Assembly (NCBI GenBank): GCA_036001245.1 | Contig: DASYUL010000014.1 | Coordinates: forward strand, 1-64,000 | Length of the DNA stretch: 64,000 nucleotides | Source: Gp7-AA6 sp036001245 | GTDB lineage: Bacteria; Acidobacteriota; Thermoanaerobaculia; UBA5066; Gp7-AA6 | Direction of reading: 5' to 3' | Part shown: positions 25,646 through 33,211 of the stretch, in pieces | How the letters are laid out: each line of letters starts with the position of its first letter | Numbering within the stretch: position 1 is the stretch's first letter | Translations under genes and position numbers: made by a program | Notes under the pieces: model-generated | Told to the model about the DNA's origin: nothing | What the model saw: the letters and a program-made list of their open reading frames with translations, nothing else | Database searches by the model: none

Positions 25646-27538
25646 TTGCGCCGAATCGGTCCGCGCGCCGCTCTCTTTCTCTGTGCCGCGATCGCTCTTT
25701 GGGTCGGCGGAGGCTGCCGGGGCCGTGAGAAGACGATTGCGAAGGCGCCGCCCACCCCTATCCCGCTTCCGTCGGTCCGTTTCGAGGAGCGCGCCGCCGA
25801 CCTCGGTATCGACTTCGTCCACGTCAACGGCGCCCTCGGAAAGAAGTGGATGCCGGAAACGATGGGCGGCGGGGTCGCCGTGCTCGACTTCGACGGCGAC
25901 GGCCGGCCGGACCTGCTGTTCGTCTCCGGCGCGTACTGGGCGGGCGATCCGCGACGGGCGACGCAGAGATCGTCGCTCGCCCTCTTTCACAACGAGGGGA
26001 ATATGGAGGCGGGTGCAGGTCCGCAGGACCTGTCCCCGCGACTGTCCTCGGTGGGTGCAGGTCCACAGGACCTGTCCCCGCGACGTCCCCCGGCGGGTGC
26101 AGGGCCGCGGGACCTGTCCCCGCGACGTTCCTCGGTGGGTGCGGGTCCGCAGGACCTGTCCCCGCGACCTCCCCCGGGGGGGCTCCCCCGCTTCCGCGAC
26201 GTCACGCGCGAAGCGGGGCTCGAGTCCGTCTTCTACGGAATGGGCGCCGCGGTCGGTGACTACGACAACGACGGCGACGACGACGTGTACGTCACGGGTC
26301 TCGGCGCAAACCGCTTGTATCGGAACCGGGCCGGCCGCTTCGAAGACGTGGCCGGCCGGGCGGGCGTGCGCGATTCCGGCTGGGGCACGTCGGCGGCCTT
26401 CTTCGACTTCGACGGCGACGGTTTCCTCGACCTGTTCGTCTGCCGTTACGTGGACTGGTCGCCCGAAAAGGACCTCTGGTGCACGCTCGACGGCTCGACG
26501 AAGTCGTACTGCACGCCGGAGAGGTATCCGGGAACCCCGTCCCACCTGTATCGAAACAAGGGGGACGGCACCTTCGAGGACGTCACGAAGAAGTCCGGCG
26601 TCTGGAACGAGAACCAGAAAGCCCTCGGGGTCGCAACGCAGGACTTCGACGGCGATGGACACATCGACTTTCTCGTCGCGAACGACACGGCGCCGAACAA
26701 CCTCTACCGCAACCGGGGGGACGGAACGTTCGAGGACGTCGGCGTCCCCGCCGGAATCGCGGTCGACGACGCGGGACGCTCACGCGGCGCAATGGGCGCC
26801 GCGTGGGGGGATACGAAGAACGGACGGGGCGCCACTCTCGCGATCGGCAACTTCGCGAACGAGCTCAAATCTCTCTACTGGACCGACACGGGAGAGGTCT
26901 TTCTCGACGAATCACCGATGAGCGGCGTGGGCCCGACTTCCTTTCTCGCGCTCACCTTCGGTCTGTTCTTTTTCGACGCCGACCTGGACGGCCGCACGGA
27001 CCTGCTTCTCGCGAACGGTCACGTCGAGCCGACCGTTCAGGCGGTTCAGAAGAACGTCGCATACCGCCAGCCTCCGATCCTTTACTGGAACGCGGGAGGA
27101 GGCCGATTCACGCCGCTCGGCGCGCGGACGGGGGATCTCGAGCGGCCGCTCGTCGCCCGCGGCGCCGCTTACGTCGACCTCGACGGGGACGGCGATCTCG
27201 ACGTTGTGATCGTCGAGAACGGCGGACCGGCGCGCGTTTTCGTCAACCGACTCGACCATCCCGAGAGAAGCGTGCGCGTGCGGCTGGTCGGCTCCGGCCG
27301 TTCGAACCGCGACGCCGTCGGCGCGCGCGCGACCGCCCGGATCGCCGGTCGGACGCAGACGCAGGAAGTGTCGGGCGGGCAGTCGTATCTGTCGGCGCCC
27401 GAAAAAACCCTGACCTTTGGCGTCGGCAAAGCGGGAAAGGTCGATTCGCTCGAGATCCGCTGGCCCGACGGACTGCGCGAAACCCGGGGAAATGTCTCCG
27501 GCCCCGCGCGACTCGTCATCGAACAGCAGAGGCACTAG
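25646..27538 (+). CDS. FG-GAP/VCBS and ASPIC/UnbV lipoprotein (CRTAC1 family) with inserted repeat tract
   Basis: This protein of about 630 residues starts at TTG 25646, giving LRRIGPRAALFLCAAIALWVGGGC, a lipoprotein-like signal with a lipobox Cys. Calcium-binding FG-GAP/VCBS units follow (LDFDGDGRPDLLF, GDYDNDGDDDVYV, FDFDGDGFLDLFV, FFDADLDGRTDLLL). A C-terminal ASPIC/UnbV domain ends it (GGQSYLSAPEKTLTFGVG, IRWPDG). It is probably an outer-membrane or surface beta-propeller, coupled to the upstream cytochrome. Residues about 122-180, between the first and second propeller units, consist of four 14-residue repeats (GAGPQDLSPR...) from a dispersed DNA hairpin element, not from the protein family. 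Confidence 0.85.
   Translation: MRRIGPRAALFLCAAIALWVGGGCRGREKTIAKAPPTPIPLPSVRFEERAADLGIDFVHVNGALGKKWMPETMGGGVAVLDFDGDGRPDLLFVSGAYWAGDPRRATQRSSLALFHNEGNMEAGAGPQDLSPRLSSVGAGPQDLSPRRPPAGAGPRDLSPRRSSVGAGPQDLSPRPPPGGLPRFRDVTREAGLESVFYGMGAAVGDYDNDGDDDVYVTGLGANRLYRNRAGRFEDVAGRAGVRDSGWGTSAAFFDFDGDGFLDLFVCRYVDWSPEKDLWCTLDGSTKSYCTPERYPGTPSHLYRNKGDGTFEDVTKKSGVWNENQKALGVATQDFDGDGHIDFLVANDTAPNNLYRNRGDGTFEDVGVPAGIAVDDAGRSRGAMGAAWGDTKNGRGATLAIGNFANELKSLYWTDTGEVFLDESPMSGVGPTSFLALTFGLFFFDADLDGRTDLLLANGHVEPTVQAVQKNVAYRQPPILYWNAGGGRFTPLGARTGDLERPLVARGAAYVDLDGDGDLDVVIVENGGPARVFVNRLDHPERSVRVRLVGSGRSNRDAVGARATARIAGRTQTQEVSGGQSYLSAPEKTLTFGVGKAGKVDSLEIRWPDGLRETRGNVSGPARLVIEQQRH
26009..26168 (+). repeat. In-frame array of four REP-like hairpin copies, 42-bp period
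   Basis: Copies begin at 26009, 26051, 26093 and 26135, exactly 42 bases apart. Each has CAGGTCC (or a variant), a 3-base loop and GGACCTG, flanked by GCGGGTG and TCCCCGCGA. The same element occurs outside genes at 53072-53103 and, reversed, at 8745-8823 and 43071-43107. Here the array is read through as 14-residue protein repeats without breaking the frame. Confidence 0.9.
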
Positions 27539-27643
27539 CCTCGTCCGACCAGCGAGTCCGGACGCCGGTCCTCGTCGGCGTGCTCGTGGCTCTCCGGGTG
27601 GGGCCTCCTGCTCGGCTTCAGGACGAAGGTCGTATGCACGAAG

Positions 27644-27714
27644 GTCGAATTGACGCGTCCTTGATCAGATGTAACAGTTCCATCCACCGAATCGGTGCGG
27701 TCGACGTTTCTTGG
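27644..27714 (+). promoter_or_regulatory. Upstream region of the first LuxR-type regulator with shared motifs
   Basis: GTCGAATTGA (27644-27653) resembles GTCCAATTGA found upstream of the second regulator and of the second Cys-rich protein. It overlaps a possible -35 TTGACG (27650-27655), with TAACAG 16 bases further on. GTGCGGTCGAC (27695-27705) recurs at 33047-33057. No promoter mapping is possible from sequence alone. Confidence 0.4.
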
Positions 27715-27731
27715 AGGATTCCGGCGCAACA

Positions 27732-28490
27732 ATGGCAACCGGCAACAGGAGTGCGCGCAGCGAGCAAAAACCCGGCGCAAACGGGCGCGACCCGCGCGGT
27801 TCGGGCATCTTGCCGGGAGCGGCCCGGCGGCCAGCGGAAACGCGCAAGCGGGGCCCGTTGCGACTGGCGATCGCCACGCAGCCGACGTTGTTCCGAGACG
27901 CGCTCTCGCGTCTCCTGAGCGACGAAAAGAACCTGCAGGTCGTCGGACAGGGTTGGGACGAGGATCAAATCGCCGAGATTCTGACCCGGGAAAACCCTTA
28001 CATTCTGGTGTTCGACTACGAGGCACTCGGCCCCAACGCGGAGGGCATCATTTCCCGGCTGCACCGGGTGGCGCCGGAGACCCGGATTCTCGTCATGGCG
28101 ACTCGTTCGGGCGACGAGACTGCAGAACGCGTGCTGCGGGCAGGTGCGAGCGGCCTCGTAGCCAAGCAGCTCGACCTCGATACTCTCCTCCGGGCGATCC
28201 GTGCCGTGGCTGCGGGTGAGATCTGGGCCAACCGCCGGACGACTGCCTTGACCCTCGCGCATCTCACCGACTTTTCCGGTGGCGCCGCGGCCCCGGAGGG
28301 TCAATTGACCAAACGGGAGCAACAGATCGTCGATGGGGTGACACGGGGACTTCGCAACAAAGAGATCGCCCGGCAGCTCAACATCAGCGAGAAGACCGTC
28401 AAAAGTCACTTGGGCAACATCTTTCTGAAGCTCGGTCTCGAAGGTCGCTTTGCTCTCGCCATGTTCGATCAGCGTCCGGGTCAGTCATAG
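27732..28490 (+). CDS. LuxR-family regulator with atypical receiver domain (1)
   Basis: This 252-residue protein has a disordered N-terminal 45 residues, a receiver-like domain (LRLAIATQPTLFRDALSRLL to LLRAIRAVAAGE) and a GerE/LuxR helix-turn-helix (LTKREQQIVDGVTRGLRNKEIARQLNISEKTVKSHLGNIFLKL). The beta-3 Asp (ILVFDYE) and the Lys (AKQ) are kept, but the acidic pair at the end of beta-1 is replaced by Thr-Gln (IATQ). Phosphorylation is therefore doubtful. No histidine kinase is nearby. The ATG at 27732 is used; GGAGGA (27713-27718) is rather far, and TTG 27711 is an alternative. It is followed by a paralogous gene. Confidence 0.85.
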   Translation: MATGNRSARSEQKPGANGRDPRGSGILPGAARRPAETRKRGPLRLAIATQPTLFRDALSRLLSDEKNLQVVGQGWDEDQIAEILTRENPYILVFDYEALGPNAEGIISRLHRVAPETRILVMATRSGDETAERVLRAGASGLVAKQLDLDTLLRAIRAVAAGEIWANRRTTALTLAHLTDFSGGAAAPEGQLTKREQQIVDGVTRGLRNKEIARQLNISEKTVKSHLGNIFLKLGLEGRFALAMFDQRPGQS

Positions 28491-28560
28491 ACCGAGGTTG
28501 CCCGCCGCGGACCTCCCCTCTCCGCCAGCTCACGGACAGATTCGACTTCGTTCGAGTCTC

Positions 28561-28582
28561 GACCAAAGTCCAATTGATTCAC
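28561..28582 (+). promoter_or_regulatory. Conserved 22-bp element upstream of the second regulator
   Basis: Contains GACCAAAGTC directly followed by CAATTGATTCAC. The same 22 positions recur at 33121-33142 upstream of the second Cys-rich protein with one mismatch. GACCAAAGTC also occurs on the minus strand at 29584-29593 and 33055-33064. Candidate operator or promoter element shared by this gene group. Confidence 0.5.
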
Positions 28583-28615
28583 GGGTTTGGAAGGAACCAC
28601 CATGCGACCCCAACA

Positions 28616-29338
28616 ATGAACCCCGGAGTCTCCGACTCGCGCGCCCGTGGCTGGCGGCTCGACGGACCGGCGGGCGTCGTACTCGTTGACGTCGCCGTCG
28701 CGACGCGACCGGCGCTGGTTCGCGACGTATTGGCGCGGGCGCTGGGTGCGCGGTTGGGCTTGCGCGTCGTCGCACTCGGCGCGAGTGACGGCGAGGATGC
28801 GACCCGCCGCCTTCTCGAGCTCCAGCCGCGAACACTTCTCATCGATGACGACGATTCAGTGTCGAACCTGGAAACCGTCATTCGACGACTGCACCAGGCC
28901 TCGCCTTCAACTCGGATCCTCGTCCTGACCACGCGGTCCGACAAAGAAGCGGTCGGTCAGTTCGCCCGCGCGGGTGCGTACGGAGTCGTCCAGAATCGCT
29001 CGGACCTGGCGACTCTCGTGCGAGCGGTCGAGGCCGCTTCCGCAGGCAGAGCCTGCGAGGCCCGATTCGGCGCTCTCGAAACCGCGACGTATCCGCCGGT
29101 CCCCGGCCGGAGAGTCGTCGCGCCCGATGCGGACCGTCGCTTGACGACTCGAGAATGGGAGGTCGCCGAGCGCGTCGCGCAGGGCCTTCGCAACAAGGAC
29201 ATCGCTCTTCGATTGAACATCAGCCTGGTCACCGTAAAGAGTCATCTGAACAACATTTTCCGCAAGCTGGAGATCGACGGCCGGTTTGCCCTGGGGGTTC
29301 TGGCTCAAAGCCGACTCGGCCCGAAGACGGGGATGTGA
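28616..29338 (+). CDS. LuxR-family regulator with atypical receiver domain (2)
   Basis: This 240-residue paralogue of the preceding gene has a receiver-like domain (VVLVDVAVATRPALVRDVLARAL) and a GerE helix-turn-helix (LTTREWEVAERVAQGLRNKDIALRLNISLVTVKSHLNNIFRKLEI). The beta-1 acidic pair is absent (VAVATRP) and the conserved Lys is replaced (GVVQNRS), while Asp residues remain at beta-3 (LLIDDDD). This points to a phosphorylation-independent receiver. ATG 28616 is the first good start; TTG 28574 is also in frame but lies within the conserved upstream element. It sits upstream of the Cys-rich secreted protein genes. Confidence 0.83.
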   Translation: MNPGVSDSRARGWRLDGPAGVVLVDVAVATRPALVRDVLARALGARLGLRVVALGASDGEDATRRLLELQPRTLLIDDDDSVSNLETVIRRLHQASPSTRILVLTTRSDKEAVGQFARAGAYGVVQNRSDLATLVRAVEAASAGRACEARFGALETATYPPVPGRRVVAPDADRRLTTREWEVAERVAQGLRNKDIALRLNISLVTVKSHLNNIFRKLEIDGRFALGVLAQSRLGPKTGM

Positions 29339-29748
29339 CGCTCGACGGCTAGGGAACGTCGGCGGCGCAGCGGAACCCGAAGTCGCCTTCGCGATAACCG
29401 ATGTAGCGGAAGTTACGAGACGACGATGTTGTCTCGAAAGGTGGCCAACGTCGGAGCGGGCTCCTGATCGCCCCACGGGGACTTCCGCTCGTCGATAACC
29501 CGGGCGGCCTTTTTCCGCTTTCGTTCGGCAGCCTGCCCTCGGGAGCACCGGAAGAATCCCTTACGGCTGAAGGAGGTGACTTCGACTTTGGTCGGTACGA
29601 CTCTCCAACCTAAGACCTAGGCCCTTTTCTCATTCGGCTGTAGGCCCTACGGCCGATAGATCGCGCCCTTCAGTCCGCCATAACGTCCCCGTATTGCTCG
29701 GACTCCAAACGCGGAAGGACAACTTCATTCTGGAAGAGGAGGTCGGAT
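29339..29748. other. 410-bp non-coding region before the first Cys-rich protein
   Basis: No complete gene. It holds a short minus-strand remnant resembling the end of an FGE-sulfatase domain (separate entry) and GACTTTGGTC at 29584-29593, the inverse of the GACCAAAGTC motif. Towards the gene there is a possible small hairpin GTAGG/CCTAC near 29641-29651. A strong ribosome binding site GAGGAGG (29736-29742) serves the next gene. The 5' leader may be long. Confidence 0.5.
29349..29447 (-). pseudogene. C-terminal remnant of an FGE-sulfatase (SUMF1)-like domain
   Basis: On the minus strand a short frame ends SRNFRYIGYREGDFGFRCA, then ADVP and a TAG stop. GDFGFRCA is typical of the end of formylglycine-generating-enzyme domains (GFRC). 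Upstream of about 32 codons the resemblance is lost, so only the tail of a former gene appears to remain. The match is short and from memory of the family. Confidence 0.35.
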
Positions 29749-31575
29749 GTGAACAAGAATCGATGTAGCCCCGTCACTCTGGTTCTTTCCCTCGCGATCG
29801 GCGCGTTTCTGATCTGCGCGGCGACCGCACAAGCCGTGGCCGCCGCGGGCCCGGCTGCCTCGCACCTGACGGCATCCGTTCGCTCGGTTCAGCCGGCGGT
29901 CAGCGGACTGTTCCAGGTCCACACCCCGCGGGCATGGACTGACGCGCTCGACGAGTCCGGTCAGCCGGGTGCCAATGGAGTGCCCGACTTTCTCGACTCG
30001 TGGCAAGCGTTCCGCGCCCGCGAGGCCTCGGCGATCCTGAAGAATGGATATGCCTTCAAGACGATCGACGAGATGGGCGACTTGATCCTCTATGCCGGCG
30101 CGCTGCGTGCGTCGTCTGCAGGGCCGAGCAAGGTCGCATTCGAATTCAGCCAGAAGCCTGGAGAGCGTCTCCTCGGCGACCTGCAGATCAATGCTGAGAT
30201 CGATGGCGTAGGGAACCTCGGAACTGTTCGCTTCCAGAGCTATTCGGAGGGAAAAGGAAGCGGTAAGTTCATCCAGCTCGCGCTCCTCTCCGGAGAGGGG
30301 TGCAGCGATGCCGGCACCGCGTGCGTCGTCGCGAACGGCGCACTTCTGGAGGTCGGCGTCAACCTGAGCCAGCTCCTGAGCGGTTCCGGAGGATTCAAAG
30401 GAGTCAAGATCACGACCCCCGAAGACTCCGCGGCCGGAGCGATTCGGCCCATGTTCTCGTCGAGCAACGCCGACTGCGTGGTGGAGCAGGGCGGTTTCAA
30501 GAAGGCCAACTGTACTGCCAACGACGTGCGGTTGACCGCGATCGTCGAGGGCAGTCTGGAGATCTCTTCGGGGGCGGGGTGTAACAGCAACAAAAAGTGC
30601 TTCAATAATACGACGGGATTAGATACCGGTGTAAGTTGCACGGGCACCAACGGAACCCAAGGTAGCTGCACCGCCGGCAACACCTGCTACGCCACCATAA
30701 CCTTTACGGCTACGGGCCAATATATCGTGGGCCCGCAGCGCTATGACATCGGTCTTTACATTGCTACGGACACCGACCCGAATAGCAACGGGGCGAAGAG
30801 CGGGAACTGCGATAGGTTCGACTTCCCCATCGGCACAGCGGAAACCACCGACCTTGACGACGATGACTGTGCTGACGTCGCACCGGGTTCCACCCCTGAG
30901 GTTGATTTCGGGCCCGTTACGATTCCCTGCATCGACGTCAAGAGCCCGGGCGCGACGCTCGACGATCCTCCTTTGAACACGTCCGATGGCCAGGCCGACG
31001 TCAACCACTGCGAGACCTGGGCCAACAGTGCCGATGGAGTCTGCGGAGGGTCTGCAGACGTGAAGGCAGAGACATCCTCCAAGTGTTTCTGCGGGCTCTT
31101 GGCCGGGGCCTGTATCGCCATTGACGACCTGAACAACTGCACCACCGAGGTCTGCCGGGGCAACTGTCGACCCGCGAGCGGCACGGGTGGTTCTGGCACT
31201 ATTTGCTTCGACAATTTGGGATGCACCGCACCAGAGACCTGCCGGGGCATCACGCTGCATCACGACCCCGTGACCAATGGCACGTCTTGCGGCGCCGGCG
31301 GCGATGAGTGCAACAACCCATTTGCGTGTCAGAACGGCACTTGCGTTGCCGGTGGCCCCAAGGGCGACGGCATTGCGTGCGGCGACCCCAGCGACACGAC
31401 TTGCGATAATCCCGACACGTGTCTCGCGGGGGTATGCGAGCCGAACCACGAGCCGGGAGGGGACACAGTCCCCTGCACCACGAGTCAGGGTTCTTGCGAC
31501 CCATTGGAGTACTGTGATGGAAACGGCAACTGCCCGACCGACTTCTGTGTGGGAGGCGTCGTAAAACCTAGTTAG
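29749..31575 (+). CDS. Secreted Cys-rich protein, paralogue A
   Basis: This 608-residue protein has a signal peptide (LVLSLAIGAFLICAATAQAVA). The N-terminal domain of about 190 residues is shared with the gene at 33212: SVQPAVSGLFQVHTPRAW, GVPDFLDSW, SAILKNGYAF, LLSGEGCSDAG, KITTPEDS. A middle region and a Cys-dense C-terminal third follow, with spacings like CGDPSDTTCDNPDTCLAGVCEP. The GTG start follows GAGGAGG by 6 bases. Function unknown; a surface or adhesive role is plausible. The many Cys imply disulfide formation outside the cytoplasm. A terminator follows, then the selenocysteine DsbA-like gene. Confidence 0.75.
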   Translation: MNKNRCSPVTLVLSLAIGAFLICAATAQAVAAAGPAASHLTASVRSVQPAVSGLFQVHTPRAWTDALDESGQPGANGVPDFLDSWQAFRAREASAILKNGYAFKTIDEMGDLILYAGALRASSAGPSKVAFEFSQKPGERLLGDLQINAEIDGVGNLGTVRFQSYSEGKGSGKFIQLALLSGEGCSDAGTACVVANGALLEVGVNLSQLLSGSGGFKGVKITTPEDSAAGAIRPMFSSSNADCVVEQGGFKKANCTANDVRLTAIVEGSLEISSGAGCNSNKKCFNNTTGLDTGVSCTGTNGTQGSCTAGNTCYATITFTATGQYIVGPQRYDIGLYIATDTDPNSNGAKSGNCDRFDFPIGTAETTDLDDDDCADVAPGSTPEVDFGPVTIPCIDVKSPGATLDDPPLNTSDGQADVNHCETWANSADGVCGGSADVKAETSSKCFCGLLAGACIAIDDLNNCTTEVCRGNCRPASGTGGSGTICFDNLGCTAPETCRGITLHHDPVTNGTSCGAGGDECNNPFACQNGTCVAGGPKGDGIACGDPSDTTCDNPDTCLAGVCEPNHEPGGDTVPCTTSQGSCDPLEYCDGNGNCPTDFCVGGVVKPS

Positions 31576-31627
31576 GCTTGGCCCGAGCAGGGACGAATCC
31601 CTGACCGGGAGCGCTGTTCTTGAAGCA

Positions 31628-31655
31628 GGCCCGGCCATCGGCCGGGCCTTTTTTT
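31628..31655 (+). terminator. Rho-independent terminator after Cys-rich protein A
   Basis: A perfect 9-bp stem GGCCCGGCC/GGCCGGGCC with loop ATC is followed by seven T. It ends the transcript of the Cys-rich gene, so the following DsbA-like gene should have its own promoter. Confidence 0.93.
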
Positions 31656-31714
31656 GTCTCTCCTCAATCGGGTGTGGAAGCCGGAGGGGCTGTCTCCTCC
31701 GGGACGCGGATCTC

Positions 31715-31743
31715 TTGACCAAACCGACGGGATGCCCTATCGT
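31715..31743 (+). promoter_or_regulatory. Candidate sigma-70-type promoter of the DsbA-like gene
   Basis: TTGACC (31715-31720) and TATCGT (31738-31743) are separated by 17 bases and lie 33 bases before the ATG at 31776. An inverted repeat CCGGAG/CTCCGG (31681-31702) sits just upstream and could be an operator. The gene lies between two terminators, which supports a promoter here. Confidence 0.55.
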
Positions 31744-31775
31744 CGTCGTCCACTCGAGCGAGAAGGGAACGCCGT

Positions 31776-32615
31776 ATGAAGCGCTGGAAATCGAGGTTGT
31801 TTCTCGGAATCGCCCTGACCGGCATTCTCCTGGCGGCGCTCGCCTCGGCGCAGCAACCGCAGCAGTCGGACGACCTGAAGAAGGACATCGAGGCCATCAA
31901 GGAGAGCCAGAAGGCGATCCAGAAGGACGTCCAGGAGATCAAGGCTCTCCTGCAGAGCAGGCAGCAGCCCGCCGCGCCGCCCCAGAACGTCGTTCTCGAT
32001 CTCGGTAAGAATGCGTTCAAGGGCGAGCGCACCGCAAAGCTGACGCTGGTCGAGTTCTCGGACTACCAGTGACCGTTCTGCGCCAGGCACGTCCGTGAGA
32101 CGTCCCCGCAGATCGAGAAAGAGTACGTCGCCACCGGAAAACTGAAGTACGTCTTCATGGACTTGCCCCTGGAGTCGATCCACAAATTCGCCTTCAAGGC
32201 GGCCGAAGCGGCCAACTGCGCCGGCGAGCAAGGGAAGTTCTGGGAGATGCACGACCGCCTGTTTGCGAACCAAAAGAGCTTCGAACCGTGGAAGGCTCAC
32301 GCGGAGGCGGTTGGCCTCGACGTTCCCAAGTTCGAGGCATGCCTGAACGCCGGGAAGCAGGCCGAGGAGATTCGAAAGGACATGGCCGAGGCCCAAAAGG
32401 CCGGGATCAATGGCACGCCCGGCTTTTTTCTGGCATACACCGACCCGACAAGCTCGAAGGTGAAGACCGTGGTCCGGCTCACCGGAGCGCAACCGTTTTC
32501 CGCCTTCAAGGCCCAGATCGACAAGCTGCTCGCGGAGCAGCCGAAACCGGACGCGGAGAAGACACCAGAGAAGCCGAAACCGGCTGCGGAGAAGACACCA
32601 GAGAAGCCGCAGTAG
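31776..32615 (+). CDS. Periplasmic DsbA-like oxidoreductase with in-frame UGA at the active site (putative selenoprotein)
   Basis: The product has 279 residues if TGA at 32070-32072 is read as selenocysteine. A signal peptide (LFLGIALTGILLAALASA) and a coiled coil (DLKKDIEAIKESQKAIQKDVQEIKALL) precede a thioredoxin fold. The motif is LVEFSDYQ-U-PFCARHV, where DsbA-like proteins have CPFC. Residue 99 is thus Sec or stop, and Cys102 is the partner. The frame stays open for another 180 codons with conserved family sequence (YVFMDLPLESIHKFAFKAAEAANCAGEQGKFWEMHDRLF, INGTPGFF with the cis-Pro). A 36-bp duplication gives the KPDAEKTPEKPKPAAEKTPEKPQ tail. A mutated pseudogene is the alternative, but no other lesion is seen. 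Confidence 0.8.
32078..32111 (+). promoter_or_regulatory. SECIS-like hairpin after the UGA codon
   Basis: It starts 5 bases after the UGA. Lower stem CTGCG (32078-32082) pairs with CGCAG (32107-32111). The upper stem GGCACGTC pairs with GACGTCC with one bulged C. The apical loop is CGUGA (32094-32098) if C93-G99 is paired, with G in the second position. The loop lies 21 bases downstream of the UGA. This fits the known layout of bacterial SECIS elements, which recruit SelB with Sec-tRNA within the coding region. Confidence 0.6.
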
Positions 32616-32700
32616 GCGGTCGGTGAGCCGACCGGGCAGAGGGCGCTTTCCGCTCGGGACCCCCACCCTTCCGCTCGAGACCCCCACCCTGTAGCAACAA

Positions 32701-32733
32701 GGCCCGGCCGGTCCTCCGGGCCTTCTCTTTCTT
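32701..32733 (+). terminator. Terminator after the DsbA-like gene
   Basis: Stem GGCCCGG (32701-32707) pairs with CCGGGCC (32716-32722), and a pyrimidine-rich tract TTCTCTTTCTT follows. It is similar to the terminators at 31628 and 35704, which share the GGCCCGG stem. Confidence 0.75.
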
Positions 32734-33120
32734 CGACCTGAGTCGGATCTGCAACCGGCGCACGCTCGGATGGATTGCGCGCATTTCACCATCCAAGAAA
32801 TTGAAATCGACGACCGGCAGTCCGGACTGAGGGAAACCGGCGCCGCGAAGTGAGGATCTCTCCTCTTTCTTACCCCCTTTTCCGCCCCTGGGCGGATTGC
32901 CAGTCGGTTTCCCCCGCAATAAGTTCCTCGGACCTTTCCAGGCGAGAGCTCCATTGAAGCGTCGGCGGCGCGACTGACCTCTGCGCCGCGGACAGTTCAA
33001 ATGCAAAGAGAAGAAACGCGCGGCGGAACTCTCGGCGCTCACGTCCGTGCGGTCGACTTTGGTCTGACTCACTGCGCACCTCGCTCACCGTTCGTTCACA
33101 AACTCGACTTCCGTCGAAAC

Positions 33121-33142
33121 GACCAATGTCCAATTGATTCAC
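33121..33142 (+). promoter_or_regulatory. Conserved 22-bp element upstream of Cys-rich protein B
   Basis: GACCAATGTC followed by CAATTGATTCAC, identical to 28561-28582 except for one base. It contains TTGATT, which could serve as a -35 box with a weak AATAGT 17 bases downstream. A shared regulator is the simplest explanation for this similarity. Confidence 0.5.
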
Positions 33143-33211
33143 AGAAGCGAACGTCGAATAGTGGGGGTCACCGAAACACATTCTCGCGAGTCGGACATAA
33201 GGAGGACGGAA

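Larger units (their letters stand above)
32616..33211. other. 596-bp non-coding region before the second Cys-rich protein
   Basis: From left to right: a 21-bp direct duplication near 32648-32691 (TTCCGCTC...CCCCCACCC twice), a terminator at 32701-32733, a stretch with no recognisable gene, GTGCGGTCGAC with GACTTTGGTC (33047-33064), and the conserved 22-bp element at 33121-33142. The ribosome binding site of the next gene is GGAGG at 33201-33205. The leader thus carries several motifs shared with the two LuxR-type genes. Confidence 0.55.

Noticed and set aside
26009..26168. Possible CRISPR array (regular 42-bp spacing)
   Set aside because: The intervals between repeat cores are about 8 bases and similar to one another, the array is in an open coding frame, and no cas gene is near.
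32070..32072. Simple nonsense mutation making the DsbA-like gene a pseudogene
   Set aside because: The codon falls precisely on the catalytic Cys, no other lesion is present, and a SECIS-like hairpin follows; kept only as the alternative.
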